Part shown: piece after piece, positions 24,482-34,399 of the stretch | Layout of the letters: the number at the start of each line of letters is the position of its first letter | Numbering within the stretch: the first letter of the stretch is position 1 | Source: Clostridia bacterium | GTDB lineage: Bacteria > Bacillota_A > Clostridia > Christensenellales > Aristaeellaceae | Length of the DNA: 64,000 nt | Assembly (NCBI GenBank): GCA_017517815.1 | Contig: JAFWYA010000068.1 | Coordinates: 1 to 64,000, forward strand | Direction: 5' to 3' | Translations under genes and position numbers: made by a program | Notes under the pieces: model-generated | Databases searched by the model: none | What the model saw: only the letters and a program-made list of their open reading frames with translations | Told to the model about the DNA's origin: nothing

Positions 24482-25861
24482 ATGCGAAGAAAAGCACACT
24501 ACGAAATGGATATGACCACCGGCCCGCTGCTGGGCAAGATTCTGCGCTTTGCGCTGCCGCTGATTTTCACAGGCGTGCTGCAGCTGTTCTACAATGCTGC
24601 GGATGTGGTGGTCGTGGGCCGTTTTGCCAGCTCGACGGCGCTGGCGGCGGTCAGCTCCACCGGCTCGCTCATCAACCTGATCGTCAACGTGTTTATGGGC
24701 CTTTCGCTGGGTGCGAGCGTTTCAGTGGCAAAGGCCTATGGTGCGGGCGACCACAAGGAAGTCAGCGATACGGTGCACACCACCATCGCCATGGCCATTG
24801 TGTGCGGTGTGGTGGTGAGCATCATCGGCATGTGCTTTGGCAAGCCCCTGCTGCGGCTGATGGATACGCCCGAAGAAGTGCTGGAACTGAGCGGCCTGTA
24901 TGTCACCATTTATTTTGCGGGCTCCCTGTTCAACATGGTATACAACTTTGGCGCGGCCATCCTGCGCGCTGTGGGCGACACGCGCCGGCCCATGTATTAC
25001 CTCATCCTCTCCGGCCTGGTCAATGTGGTGCTCAACTTTGTTTTTGTGGTATTCTTCCACATGAGCGTTGCGGGCGTCGCGCTGGCTACAGTCATTTCTC
25101 AGATCGTGTCAGCAGTGCTGGTCGTCATCTGCCTGATGCGCACGCACAGCAGCATCCGGCTGGAACCGCGCAAGCTGCGCATTGTGAAGGACAAGGCGCT
25201 GACGCTGATCAAAGTCGGTCTGCCTGCCGGTTTTCAGGGAGCGGTTTTCTCCATTTCCAATGTGCTCATCCAGTCGTCGATCAACTCCTTCGGCGCGGAC
25301 GCCATGGCCGGAAACGGCGCTGCGGCCAATATCGAGGGCTTTGTGTATGTGGCTATGACGGCGTTCTACACAGCGGCCCTTACCTTTACCAGCCAGAACC
25401 TTGGCGCGCGAAAGACGGAACGCCTTGGCCGCATCATGCTGGTGTGCCAGTGCTGTGTATTTGTGACGGGTCTGACGCTTGGCAGCATCGTAAAGCTGTT
25501 CAGCCCGCAGCTGCTGTCCATTTACAGCCCTGACTGGAATGTGATCCAGATGGGCATGAAGCGCAACGACATCATCACCATCACCTATTTTCTGGCCGGT
25601 ATGATGGACGTGTTTGTCGGCGGATTGCGCGGCATGGGCAATTCGTTCGTGCCGATGATCATTTCACTGCTTGGCGCATGCGTTTTCCGTGTGGTATGGA
25701 TCTTCACGGTTTTTGCAGCCTATCGTTCACTGACGGTGCTGTACATTTCCTATCCGATCAGCTGGCTGCTGACGGGCACGGTACAGTGTATTTGTTACCT
25801 GATCGTGAAAAAACGCATGACCCAAAAAATCAAAGCTGAAGATGCGCTGATGACAGCATAA
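24482..25861 (+). CDS. MATE-family efflux transporter
   Basis: A 459-residue, 12-helix MATE protein (DMTTGPLLGKILRFALPLIFTG at the start, AGNGAAANIEGFVY in the second lobe). The start is ATG 24482, 19 bases after the metallo-beta-lactamase-fold gene, with GAAGAAGGTG upstream. Substrate unknown. It closes the tsaD transcript at a strong bidirectional terminator. Confidence 0.92.
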   Translation: MRRKAHYEMDMTTGPLLGKILRFALPLIFTGVLQLFYNAADVVVVGRFASSTALAAVSSTGSLINLIVNVFMGLSLGASVSVAKAYGAGDHKEVSDTVHTTIAMAIVCGVVVSIIGMCFGKPLLRLMDTPEEVLELSGLYVTIYFAGSLFNMVYNFGAAILRAVGDTRRPMYYLILSGLVNVVLNFVFVVFFHMSVAGVALATVISQIVSAVLVVICLMRTHSSIRLEPRKLRIVKDKALTLIKVGLPAGFQGAVFSISNVLIQSSINSFGADAMAGNGAAANIEGFVYVAMTAFYTAALTFTSQNLGARKTERLGRIMLVCQCCVFVTGLTLGSIVKLFSPQLLSIYSPDWNVIQMGMKRNDIITITYFLAGMMDVFVGGLRGMGNSFVPMIISLLGACVFRVVWIFTVFAAYRSLTVLYISYPISWLLTGTVQCICYLIVKKRMTQKIKAEDALMTA

Positions 25862-25862
25862 C

Positions 25863-25894
25863 AAAACGCCCTTCCCGGTTTCGGGAAGGGCGTT
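25863..25894 (+). terminator. Bidirectional terminator between MATE and the nitrilase-GDPD gene
   Basis: AACGCCCTTCCCG, loop GTTT, CGGGAAGGGCGTT: a perfect 13-bp stem. Confidence 0.82.
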
Positions 25895-25905
25895 CGCTTC
25901 TTTGC

Positions 25906-27552
25906 TCATCCACGCTTTTTCTGCGCAATATAGGGGCGGAGGGCATTGGAAATTTTGAGGAAGTCGTTGGTGAGAATGGTATCAATGCCCATATCGATAA
26001 ACTTTTTGGCTTCTTCTATATCATCCGACCAGAAAACATTGCAGCGGATGCCGTGAGCGTGCGCTTTGTCGATCATTTCCTGATTGAAGTACGGCTTGAA
26101 CAGCTGTACTTTCTTTGCACCCACCTCGATGGCGCGCTCGACGATTTCCCACTCGCGGTTCTTCATATTGCCTGCGCAAATAGGAATATCCGGCGCATAT
26201 GCCTTGAACTGGCGCAGATGCACGTCTGTCGACAGCATGAAGTAGCAGTGTTTCACACAGTCGTATTTGCGCACAAGGGCGACGATTTTTTCCATAATTG
26301 CCCGGGGATATTCCTCCTCATAAACGATGGGCTTGATGTGGATGTTCATGATGCAGTGACCGGCGTACTTTTGCAGAATCTCCTCAAAGCGAACCACTCT
26401 GAGGCCTGCAAATTTCTCAGAGAACTTGATGCCAAAGTCATAGCTCTGCAATTCTTCCAGCGTATGATCGAAAATATTGCCCGTGCCGGTGCTTACACGA
26501 TCCAGCGTGCGGTCGTGGCAGGAGACAACCTCGCCGTCCTTTGTAGGCCAAAGGTCAAACTCAATCTCTTCCGCGCCCAGTGACAACGCAGCCCCAAAGG
26601 CAGGCATCGTATTTTCCGGCGCAAGGGTAGAGAAGCCGCGATGGGCGCACAGGCGCGGATAAGGCATATACTGATCAAAGTTGACGATGGCTGCGCCGCC
26701 GTTGCGGTACAGCCAGGGGCGGCGACCATCCTCGATGTACTCATAGTGGCTCTTCTGCGTGCCGCGGAAGCCTGCTGCCTTATAGAACTTGACAGATGGA
26801 TCAATCTCCGCCACGCCAAGGCCGATGCGGCTTTTCATATCCACCAGCACCTCGCCGCTGGGTGCGGTAATGGTGCTGCAGCCACAGATGGGCGACTCGG
26901 GGCCCAGTGTGACGGAAGCGCGCACAAGATAAGCGTTGGTGTGGTAGCATAGGAAACGATGGATCATTTCCAGCGTGGCATGGGAATCGGTGCGCTGGTG
27001 CGAGCAGCCGATGATGACGTCTACATTGTGGCGGGCCAGTCGAGCGAAATACTCATAGAAATAGAAGTCATAACAGGTCATGAAGCCAAAGCGGAGGCCT
27101 TCGATCTCGATAATGCAGGGCTCGCGGAATTCGTAGGAATAGCCCACATCCAGCTCGTTACCGCCCTGCTGAGCAGTCTTGACTTCGCTGGGCGCCGGAT
27201 GTTCTTTAAAATAGCGTCCGACAATGTTGCCCCTGCGGTCAATGGCATGGGTGGTGTTGCGCCAGCCGGTCCGGGTTTCATAACCTGCATTGACAAACAC
27301 GATGGCGTTGCAGCGTACAGCCGTTTCCTTTGCCTTCTGGAGGATATCGGCATTATACTTTTGGATCGATGCGTGAAAATGTGCCTTGTCCGGCTGGGCA
27401 GAGGGAATATCGCTGTATTCTGGCAGCACAATCAAGTCCATGCTGCTGTCACACTGGTCCAGCAGTCTGATCATTTCCTGATAGCAGTAATCAGTATCAT
27501 TGTGGTCAATGGAATAATAGGGCTGAATGACACACGCCTTCATTTTGCTCAT
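25906..27552 (-). CDS. Nitrilase-superfamily / glycerophosphodiester phosphodiesterase fusion
   Basis: A 548-residue two-domain protein. Residues 1-285 are a carbon-nitrogen hydrolase with catalytic Glu45 (VLPEYSD), Lys116 (RYFKEHP) and Cys160 (MTCYDF). Residues 297-540 are a glycerophosphodiester phosphodiesterase with His304-Arg305 (AHRG), Glu331 and Asp333 (EIEFD) and His346 (SCHD). Both active sites look intact and there is no signal peptide. A plausible job is stepwise breakdown of an amide-bearing glycerophosphodiester, but that is inference. GGAGG supports the ATG at 27552 (or 27555). A palindrome overlaps the promoter. Confidence 0.88.
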   Translation of the reverse strand: MSKMKACVIQPYYSIDHNDTDYCYQEMIRLLDQCDSSMDLIVLPEYSDIPSAQPDKAHFHASIQKYNADILQKAKETAVRCNAIVFVNAGYETRTGWRNTTHAIDRRGNIVGRYFKEHPAPSEVKTAQQGGNELDVGYSYEFREPCIIEIEGLRFGFMTCYDFYFYEYFARLARHNVDVIIGCSHQRTDSHATLEMIHRFLCYHTNAYLVRASVTLGPESPICGCSTITAPSGEVLVDMKSRIGLGVAEIDPSVKFYKAAGFRGTQKSHYEYIEDGRRPWLYRNGGAAIVNFDQYMPYPRLCAHRGFSTLAPENTMPAFGAALSLGAEEIEFDLWPTKDGEVVSCHDRTLDRVSTGTGNIFDHTLEELQSYDFGIKFSEKFAGLRVVRFEEILQKYAGHCIMNIHIKPIVYEEEYPRAIMEKIVALVRKYDCVKHCYFMLSTDVHLRQFKAYAPDIPICAGNMKNREWEIVERAIEVGAKKVQLFKPYFNQEMIDKAHAHGIRCNVFWSDDIEEAKKFIDMGIDTILTNDFLKISNALRPYIAQKKRG

Positions 27553-27601
27553 CATGCTTCCTCCATCGTACGGCTTCACAGCAGCATGCCTGCTGTATTA
27601 C

Positions 27602-27636
27602 ATTATACATCTGCAGAATCAATTTGCAATTCTGCA
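27602..27636 (-). promoter_or_regulatory. Promoter of the nitrilase-GDPD gene with an 8-bp inverted repeat
   Basis: On the minus strand TTGCAA (27629-27624), 16 bases, consensus TATAAT (27607-27602). The inverted repeat TGCAGAAT-N9-ATTCTGCA (27612-27636) spans the -35 box and spacer, a position typical of repressor binding. No regulator gene is adjacent. Confidence 0.55.
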
Positions 27637-27707
27637 ATTTCATTCCTTCTGTATAGGCACAATGTATGTTATATGGGCAAACAAATCATTTAGAAAAATG
27701 GAACCAT

Positions 27708-27743
27708 AAAACACAGCGCCCCGGCAAGAGAACGCTGTGTTTT
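27708..27743 (-). terminator. Possible terminator after the sigma/anti-sigma operon
   Basis: AAAACACAGCG and CGCTGTGTTTT form an 11-bp stem with a 14-base loop. The U-tract on the minus strand is short (TTTT), so strength is uncertain. Confidence 0.55.
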
Positions 27744-27753
27744 GTCTTTATTT

Positions 27754-28689
27754 TTACTGTACGGCTTCGGCAAAGGCCTCGAAGAAGTCGGGGCAGCTCC
27801 ATGTGCCGCAGGCGCTGACGGCGTCGCTGCCGCAAAGCAGCTGCAGCGTCAGTCCGTTGTTCAGGCCGATCTGCATGGAACCGTCTCCGCTCAGGCTGGT
27901 GCTCTGCAGGTCGGCGTAATCCAGCAGGGTGTGCATCAGCTGCTGCACCTGCGCGGGATCATCCACACGGCCCATGCCGCTTACTTCGATCCATGCGGCG
28001 GCTTCCGGGGCACAGAGGGTATCCTGCAGGGTTTCATTGCCGATGATGGAGTTGCCGGCGTAGCTCACACGCTGGAACACACGCAGCGTACCATCCACTT
28101 TGGCGGCGGCTAGCGCGCCGTTCATGCCGGAAATGGCGTACACCGTTTCGCCGCAGGCCACGGCGTTGCTTACCACGCCGCCGCTGCCCAGCGCAGGCTC
28201 GATGTTGAACTCATTCACCGTGCCGATTGCTTCGCCCAGCAGCGAGGCGGAAATGGCGCTGGGACTGACCAGCAGGCGGTAGGTCGCGCCATCCAGCGTG
28301 ATGAGCGGGAAGGCCGAGCTGCCCAGCTCAGCAAACAGCGTATCGCCGCTGCGACGGATGCCGGCGCTCATGGAAATCACACCGGAGGGCACTTCTGCCA
28401 GGGTGCGGGGCATGGCGGTGGGGACGGACAAGCCGGCGGAATGGCTGTCCAGCACATTGATGGGCGTGACAGCCTCAGGTTTAACAGGCTCGGTATTCAA
28501 AGCAGCCACAGCGCCCACGCAAAGAACCAGCGCGGCGCAAACGGCCGCGACCGGCCTGAGGGTCATGGCCCAGCGTGGCGCGCGCCGGTCAGCAGCTTCC
28601 AGCTTTGCTTTGGCCAAAATAGCGGCGGATGCCTCCAGACCGCCCAGCTGCCTTTGCGCGATCTGCGGCAGGTTATCAAGGCGCTTCAT
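27754..28689 (-). CDS. Probable membrane anti-sigma factor
   Basis: A 311-residue single-pass protein: about 45 cytoplasmic residues, one transmembrane helix (about 46-66, AAVCAALVLCVGAVAAL), then an extracellular domain of about 245 residues without a family I recognise. Its ATG overlaps the stop of the ECF sigma gene by four bases, the usual arrangement for a sigma factor and its membrane-bound inhibitor. No zinc-binding ZAS motif (H-x3-C-x2-C) is visible in the N-terminus, so the binding mode may be unusual. Function is inferred from topology and coupling. Confidence 0.7.
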   Translation of the reverse strand: MKRLDNLPQIAQRQLGGLEASAAILAKAKLEAADRRAPRWAMTLRPVAAVCAALVLCVGAVAALNTEPVKPEAVTPINVLDSHSAGLSVPTAMPRTLAEVPSGVISMSAGIRRSGDTLFAELGSSAFPLITLDGATYRLLVSPSAISASLLGEAIGTVNEFNIEPALGSGGVVSNAVACGETVYAISGMNGALAAAKVDGTLRVFQRVSYAGNSIIGNETLQDTLCAPEAAAWIEVSGMGRVDDPAQVQQLMHTLLDYADLQSTSLSGDGSMQIGLNNGLTLQLLCGSDAVSACGTWSCPDFFEAFAEAVQ

Positions 28690-29180
28690 TGTGCAAGCCC
28701 TCCTTCTTCTTCCTTGAGGATTTGTTCCAGCTTTTTGCGCGCGCGCGACAGGCGGCTGGAGATGGTGCCTTCGGGCAAGTTCAGCATTTCGGCCATTTCG
28801 CCGATACCATAGCCCTGATAGTAAAACAAAAGGATTGCCTCGCGGAATGCCGCGGGCAGCTTGTGGATGGCCTTCATCATGGCCTCTTCCTCGTCGCGGC
28901 GTTCCGTGTCGTCCGGTGCGGGGATGGTTTCAAACACGGGGCTGCCCAGCACCACGCGCTTGACCCATGCGCCGCGCCACAAATCGCGGCAGCGGTTGAG
29001 GGCGACTTTTAACAGCCACGCCTTTTCGCGCCCCTCTTCCAGCTGGGGCGCGTTGGTGATGAGACGCACGAATACATCCTGCGTCACATCCTCGGCGCGC
29101 TGCCGGTCGCCCAGATAGAAGTAGCTTACCCGCAGCACGTCGGTAGCGTACTTCTCATACAGTTCTTCATAGCTGGTCAT
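28686..29180 (-). CDS. ECF-type RNA polymerase sigma factor
   Basis: A 164-residue sigma-70 family protein with region 2 (DVLRVSYFYLGDRQRAEDVTQDVF, about 13-40) and region 4 (PAAFREAILLFYYQGYGIGEMAEM then EGTISSRLSRARKKL), with no region 3 or 1.1. It should direct RNA polymerase to envelope-stress promoters when released by the anti-sigma factor encoded next. GGAGG is 7 bases before ATG 29180; the ATG one codon earlier is also possible. It lies back to back in orientation with the LCP gene upstream, which has its own terminator. Confidence 0.93.
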   Translation of the reverse strand: MTSYEELYEKYATDVLRVSYFYLGDRQRAEDVTQDVFVRLITNAPQLEEGREKAWLLKVALNRCRDLWRGAWVKRVVLGSPVFETIPAPDDTERRDEEEAMMKAIHKLPAAFREAILLFYYQGYGIGEMAEMLNLPEGTISSRLSRARKKLEQILKEEEGGLAQ

Positions 29181-29213
29181 CATCGAGCCTCCGTTTTGCG
29201 ACTGTGCTCACTG

Positions 29214-29245
29214 ATCAAACGGATAAGAGTTTCCTTTTCTTGCAA
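29214..29245 (-). promoter_or_regulatory. Possible self-regulated ECF promoter
   Basis: On the minus strand TTGCA (29245-29241), an 18-base spacer, then CCGTTTGAT (29222-29214). This resembles ECF promoters with a TGCAA-type -35 and a CGT-type -10. No ordinary sigma-A promoter is seen here. Confidence 0.35.
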
Positions 29246-29314
29246 TGTGCTTCAAAAAAATCTCAAAAAATTTTGAACCCAAAACAGTTTTTCCGCCTGA
29301 GAGGGCCAATATGC

Positions 29315-29344
29315 AAAAACGCCGGAACGCGCTGCGCTCCGGCG
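29315..29344 (-). terminator. Terminator after the LCP gene
   Basis: On the minus strand an 11-bp stem CGCCGGAGCGC/GCGTTCCGGCG (one wobble) with a 3-base loop, followed by TTTTTG. Confidence 0.8.
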
Positions 29345-29357
29345 TGTGAAAAATGGC

Positions 29358-30524
29358 TTAATCCAGATAGCTTTCGCCGTAGATGAACTCCTGCAGCTGC
29401 GTAAGCGTGGTCACAAGGCGCTGCTCGTTGATGTAGAGCAGGGCGTTGCCGTCAAAGCCCTTGTAGCCGTACAGCTTGTCGATGGGCAGGCTGAACTGGT
29501 CCACCAGCGCGCCGCCGTCCTTGAGCTTCTGCATGGTGCTGCCGCCCAGCACGGCCAGGCCCAGCGTGAGCAGCTCGTCCATGGTCAGGTTGGTGTAACC
29601 ATAGGGCAGAGCGGTTTCGATAAGGGTCATCAGTTTGATGAGGTCCATGTCGACCATGACGGTTTTAAGCAGCGTTTCCAGCAGCGCGCGCTGACGGCCG
29701 TTGCGGTTGAAGTCATTCTGTCCCTTGAGGTTGCGGATGCGGCCATAGGTCACAGCCTGCATGCCGTCCAGATGCTGCACGCCGTTTTTCAGCTCCAGGC
29801 GCTGACGGCCCTTGTTGGAGCCCATGGGTTCTTTGTCGAACAGCTCATAGTTGATGGCGGAAGCTTCCGCCTTGGTCAGTTCCATATCCACGCCGCCGAT
29901 GGCCTGAATGATATCCGCCAAACCGTGAATGTTGACGATCACGTAGTACTGGATGTTCATTTTGAAGTTGCGGTTGACGGTCTTCATGCCCAGCTCAGCG
30001 CCATAGGCGATGTCGCCGTCCTTGGAGCCGAACTTGAAGGCGGTGTTGATGCGCTTGCGGCTGCTGTAGCCGGGCACTTCCACGGCGGTGTCGCGGGCGA
30101 TGGAGGTGAGCTTCACCGAGCCGTCCAGCTTGTTGATGGAGCAGATGATGTTGGCATCGGCACGGCCGCTGACCAGCTCCACGCTGCGGTTGTCAACGCC
30201 CATGAGCAGAATGTTGACCACATGATCGGGCAGTTTTTCGTTGATCTCAAGGTCGGAAATGTCGATGGCCCTGTCCATGGTGGCGTCTTCCAGCTTGCTG
30301 GAAAGGGATTCCAGCATGGCTTCTTCTTCAGCGGTGAGGTTACCGGCATTTTGTTCGTCGGAACTGTAGGTCTCCTCTTCGCCGCCTTCGCTCTCGGCCC
30401 ACTCAGCCCACTGGGCCAGTTCCTCGGCGCTGATTTCGGGGGCGGTCACCGTTTCAGCTACGGCGCAGCCAAACAGCATTACGCCGCACAAAAGCAGGGA
30501 AAGCAGTTTCTGAAAAGTTTGCAT
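29358..30524 (-). CDS. LytR-CpsA-Psr (LCP) family protein
   Basis: A 388-residue exported protein. The first 24 residues are a signal peptide or anchor (LFGC is an imperfect lipobox). An acidic linker (about 30-85) precedes the LCP domain (about 100-300) with LLMGVDNRS, the arginine-rich pyrophosphate-binding SIARDTAVEVPGYSSRKRINTAF, and YYVIVN. LCP enzymes attach wall teichoic acids or polysaccharides from lipid carriers to peptidoglycan. The gene may receive products of the glycan locus at 52-63 kb; that link is inference. AAAGGAGG precedes the ATG. Confidence 0.9.
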   Translation of the reverse strand: MQTFQKLLSLLLCGVMLFGCAVAETVTAPEISAEELAQWAEWAESEGGEEETYSSDEQNAGNLTAEEEAMLESLSSKLEDATMDRAIDISDLEINEKLPDHVVNILLMGVDNRSVELVSGRADANIICSINKLDGSVKLTSIARDTAVEVPGYSSRKRINTAFKFGSKDGDIAYGAELGMKTVNRNFKMNIQYYVIVNIHGLADIIQAIGGVDMELTKAEASAINYELFDKEPMGSNKGRQRLELKNGVQHLDGMQAVTYGRIRNLKGQNDFNRNGRQRALLETLLKTVMVDMDLIKLMTLIETALPYGYTNLTMDELLTLGLAVLGGSTMQKLKDGGALVDQFSLPIDKLYGYKGFDGNALLYINEQRLVTTLTQLQEFIYGESYLD

Positions 30525-30606
30525 GGTATTGTAGCCTCCTTTGGTAAATCAAACGATCGAATGCAGGCAAAACCTGCCGTTTCTTTCGGGAAAAGCGAAC
30601 GCTCAC

Positions 30607-30636
30607 AGTATAACACAAAAGCAGGTGGGAATACAA
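30607..30636 (-). promoter_or_regulatory. Predicted promoter of the LCP gene
   Basis: On the minus strand TTGTAT, 18 bases, TATACT, about 80 bases before the ATG. Confidence 0.45.
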
Positions 30637-30689
30637 CGCACAATCACGGGACATACTTCCCTTTGTCAAAACAGTGGGAGGTGAAACCC

Positions 30690-30857
30690 ATGGCTATGCC
30701 CAACCAGAATCAGGTCATCCATTGCGACGTGACCAGCTGCCAGCACCATTCCAGCGAAGGTAAGTGCCGCCTGGACAGCATCAAGGTGGCGCCCCGTGCC
30801 GACTGCCACAACGGCAAGTGCGACGAAAGCGAGTGCGCCAGCTATCACGCCAGGTAA
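30690..30857 (+). CDS. DUF1540 small cysteine-rich protein
   Basis: A 55-residue protein with six cysteines spaced as in DUF1540 (VIHCDVTSCQHHSSEGKC, then C...KCDESEC), probably binding a metal ion. The function is unknown, though the family is common in spore-forming and gut Clostridia. The start is ATG 30690 with GGGAGGTG 7 bases upstream; a much longer open frame continuing upstream on this strand is a shadow of the LCP gene. It ends at a bidirectional terminator. Confidence 0.88.
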   Translation: MAMPNQNQVIHCDVTSCQHHSSEGKCRLDSIKVAPRADCHNGKCDESECASYHAR

Positions 30858-30862
30858 AAACA

Positions 30863-30898
30863 AAACAGGCCGGGATGCATATGCACCCCGGTCTGTTT
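30863..30898 (+). terminator. Bidirectional terminator between DUF1540 and the sugar kinase
   Basis: Two 18-base arms, AAACAGGCCGGGATGCAT and ATGCACCCCGGTCTGTTT, pair along their length with G-U wobbles. Confidence 0.8.
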
Positions 30899-30911
30899 GT
30901 TTGCTGCGGTG

Positions 30912-31829
30912 TTAACGGTTGATGCGCAGGGCTTCTTCCACGTCGCCCAGATAGGGCAGGCCGTCCAGCACGTGGCTGTGGCGCACGCTGATGGAAGCGG
31001 CAACGTTGGCGAAGGCAACGGCTTCCTCGATGTGAGCACCGGCGGCCAGACGGGTGACCAGCGCCGCACAGAAGGTGTCGCCCGCGCCGGTGGTATCCTG
31101 CGCCAGCACGCTCTTGGAGGCCAGACGCTGGATGCGGGTGGGGCCGACGAGCATGGCGCCCTCGCTGCCCAGCGTGATGACGGCGGGCGGCAGCTCGGCG
31201 GTGCGGAAGGCCTCTGCCAGAGAGTCAACGGTGGAATGCTCGGGCATGCCCACCAGAGTAGCCGCCTCGTGACGGTTGGGAATGATCAGGCTGAAGCGGC
31301 GGATGAGAGAAGGCGGCAGGGGCTTGACGGGCGCGGGGTTGAGGATGACGGGGATGTTGTACTTCTCGCCAAGATCCAGCGCAGCCTCGACGGTCTCCAC
31401 AGGGCACTCCAGCTGCAAAAGCAGCATATCGCAGGTGGACAAAGCCTCGGCGGCGTCCATCACATCCTGACGGGTGAGGTCGGCAGAGGCGCCGGCGTAG
31501 ACGGTGATCTGGTTGTCGCCGTTGGCATCGGTGAGAATGGTGGCGAAAGCGGTGGATTTGTCGCTCCACTTCACCAGCGGAGACACGCCTTCCTTGCCCA
31601 GACGATCCAGGCACTGACGGCCGAAATCATCGCGGCCCAGGCAGGTCAGGTACAGCACTTCCGCACCCAGACGGCTGGCGGCCACGGCCTGGTTGTAACC
31701 CTTTCCGCCGGGCTCCATGAACAGGCTGTCGGCGCTGAGCGTTTCGCTGGGGTTGTGGAAATGATCCACCTCAAAAAACGCAGACTGACCAGACAGACCG
31801 ATAACGCCAAGTTTCACCTTTTTGTCCAT
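30912..31829 (-). CDS. PfkB-family sugar kinase (ribokinase-like)
   Basis: A 305-residue kinase. GGKGYNQAVAASRLGA (about residue 42) is the ribokinase substrate-binding region, NPAPVKPLP a middle signature, and DTTGAGDTF (about residue 245) contains the catalytic aspartate and anion hole. It phosphorylates a sugar or nucleoside with ATP; the substrate is not certain. The ATG at 31829 is 4 bases past the SIS-gene stop with GGAGG inside that gene, so the two are coupled. A frame extending upstream of 31829 is not coding. Confidence 0.9.
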   Translation of the reverse strand: MDKKVKLGVIGLSGQSAFFEVDHFHNPSETLSADSLFMEPGGKGYNQAVAASRLGAEVLYLTCLGRDDFGRQCLDRLGKEGVSPLVKWSDKSTAFATILTDANGDNQITVYAGASADLTRQDVMDAAEALSTCDMLLLQLECPVETVEAALDLGEKYNIPVILNPAPVKPLPPSLIRRFSLIIPNRHEAATLVGMPEHSTVDSLAEAFRTAELPPAVITLGSEGAMLVGPTRIQRLASKSVLAQDTTGAGDTFCAALVTRLAAGAHIEEAVAFANVAASISVRHSHVLDGLPYLGDVEEALRINR

Positions 31830-31833
31830 TGTA

Positions 31834-32583
31834 TTATACCTCCATGTAGGGATCCAGCAGCCGCACGCGCTGCCGGTAATGCTTGATGAGATCTTCGTTT
31901 TTTTCGGGACCGCCGGGCACGTTGCCGCTGGTAAATACCGGCGGCTGCACGCCGCGCTGAGCAAGCAGCTCAACCGCCTCCACCACCATGCACTCCATGA
32001 GAAGGGTGCTGGAAAGGGTGGATACCGGGCCGGTAGCAACACTGCAGCCTTCAGCCGTTACGCTGGCGTCGCCGTGAGGCGCACAGTTGTCCAGCCACAT
32101 GTCGCCGGCTTCAAACAGACGCAGACCGCTTGAGTGACGGCTTTTGTCCTCGGCATAGGCTGAAGAGGTAACGCAGATGACCTTCGCGCCCAGTTTTTTA
32201 AGGTGAAGTGCCGCGTCCACAGGGCCTGGGTTGATGCCGGACGTGGAAATGACCAGCGCCACGTCGCCGGGCTGTACGCCGTAGCGGTCGATCATGGCCG
32301 GGGTGATGCCCTCGGTTTTTTCCATGGTGCTGGAGCGCACGGCGCTCTTGTGCAGCATGATATCCTCTTCCAGAATGGCGCTTACGCAGGCCAGGCCGCC
32401 TGCACGGTAAAACAGCTCTTCAGCCAGCATGTGGGAGTGGCCGCAGCCAAACACATAGATCACGCCGCCTGAGGCGATGGAATCGGCAAGCCACTCAGCC
32501 GCCTGAACGATTTTGTCCTCCTGACGGCTGACGGCCTGTTCCATCAGCTGCCGTACATTTTCGTAGTACTGTTTGTACAGCAT
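31834..32583 (-). CDS. SIS-domain sugar-phosphate-binding protein
   Basis: A 249-residue protein with one SIS domain: VIYVFGCGHSHMLAEELFYRAGG near residue 42, and ALVISTSGINPGPVDAA near residue 108 as the phosphosugar loop. It matches the sugar-isomerase-domain group often annotated UPF0309. With the adjoining PfkB kinase it probably handles an amino sugar or a carbohydrate phosphate. No transporter lies next to it. The ATG at 32583 has AAAGGAG upstream, and the promoter at 32621-32649 is good. Confidence 0.85.
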   Translation of the reverse strand: MLYKQYYENVRQLMEQAVSRQEDKIVQAAEWLADSIASGGVIYVFGCGHSHMLAEELFYRAGGLACVSAILEEDIMLHKSAVRSSTMEKTEGITPAMIDRYGVQPGDVALVISTSGINPGPVDAALHLKKLGAKVICVTSSAYAEDKSRHSSGLRLFEAGDMWLDNCAPHGDASVTAEGCSVATGPVSTLSSTLLMECMVVEAVELLAQRGVQPPVFTSGNVPGGPEKNEDLIKHYRQRVRLLDPYMEV

Positions 32584-32620
32584 GGCAGTTCTCCTTTGGT
32601 AAAAAAGGTAGTCCCTCTAT

Positions 32621-32649
32621 ATCATAACGCTGAAACGCCGAAATAGCAA
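32621..32649 (-). promoter_or_regulatory. Predicted promoter of the SIS/kinase pair
   Basis: On the minus strand TTGCTA (32649-32644), 17 bases, TATGAT (32626-32621). Confidence 0.6.
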
Positions 32650-32656
32650 GCATTTC

Positions 32657-34395
<1,739 letters not shown>

Positions 34396-34399
<4 letters not shown>

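Noticed and set aside
24472..25533. Alternative plus-strand frame overlapping the third MATE gene
   Set aside because: The translation has no helices and is Cys/Gly/Arg-rich. The MATE frame in the same place is clear.
29358..30524. LCP protein as a lipoprotein
   Set aside because: The LFGC sequence only partly fits a lipobox, and LCP proteins are normally held by an N-terminal helix.
29346..30689. Long plus-strand frame running into the DUF1540 gene
   Set aside because: This part is antisense to the LCP gene; only the last 55 codons with their own ribosome site are real.
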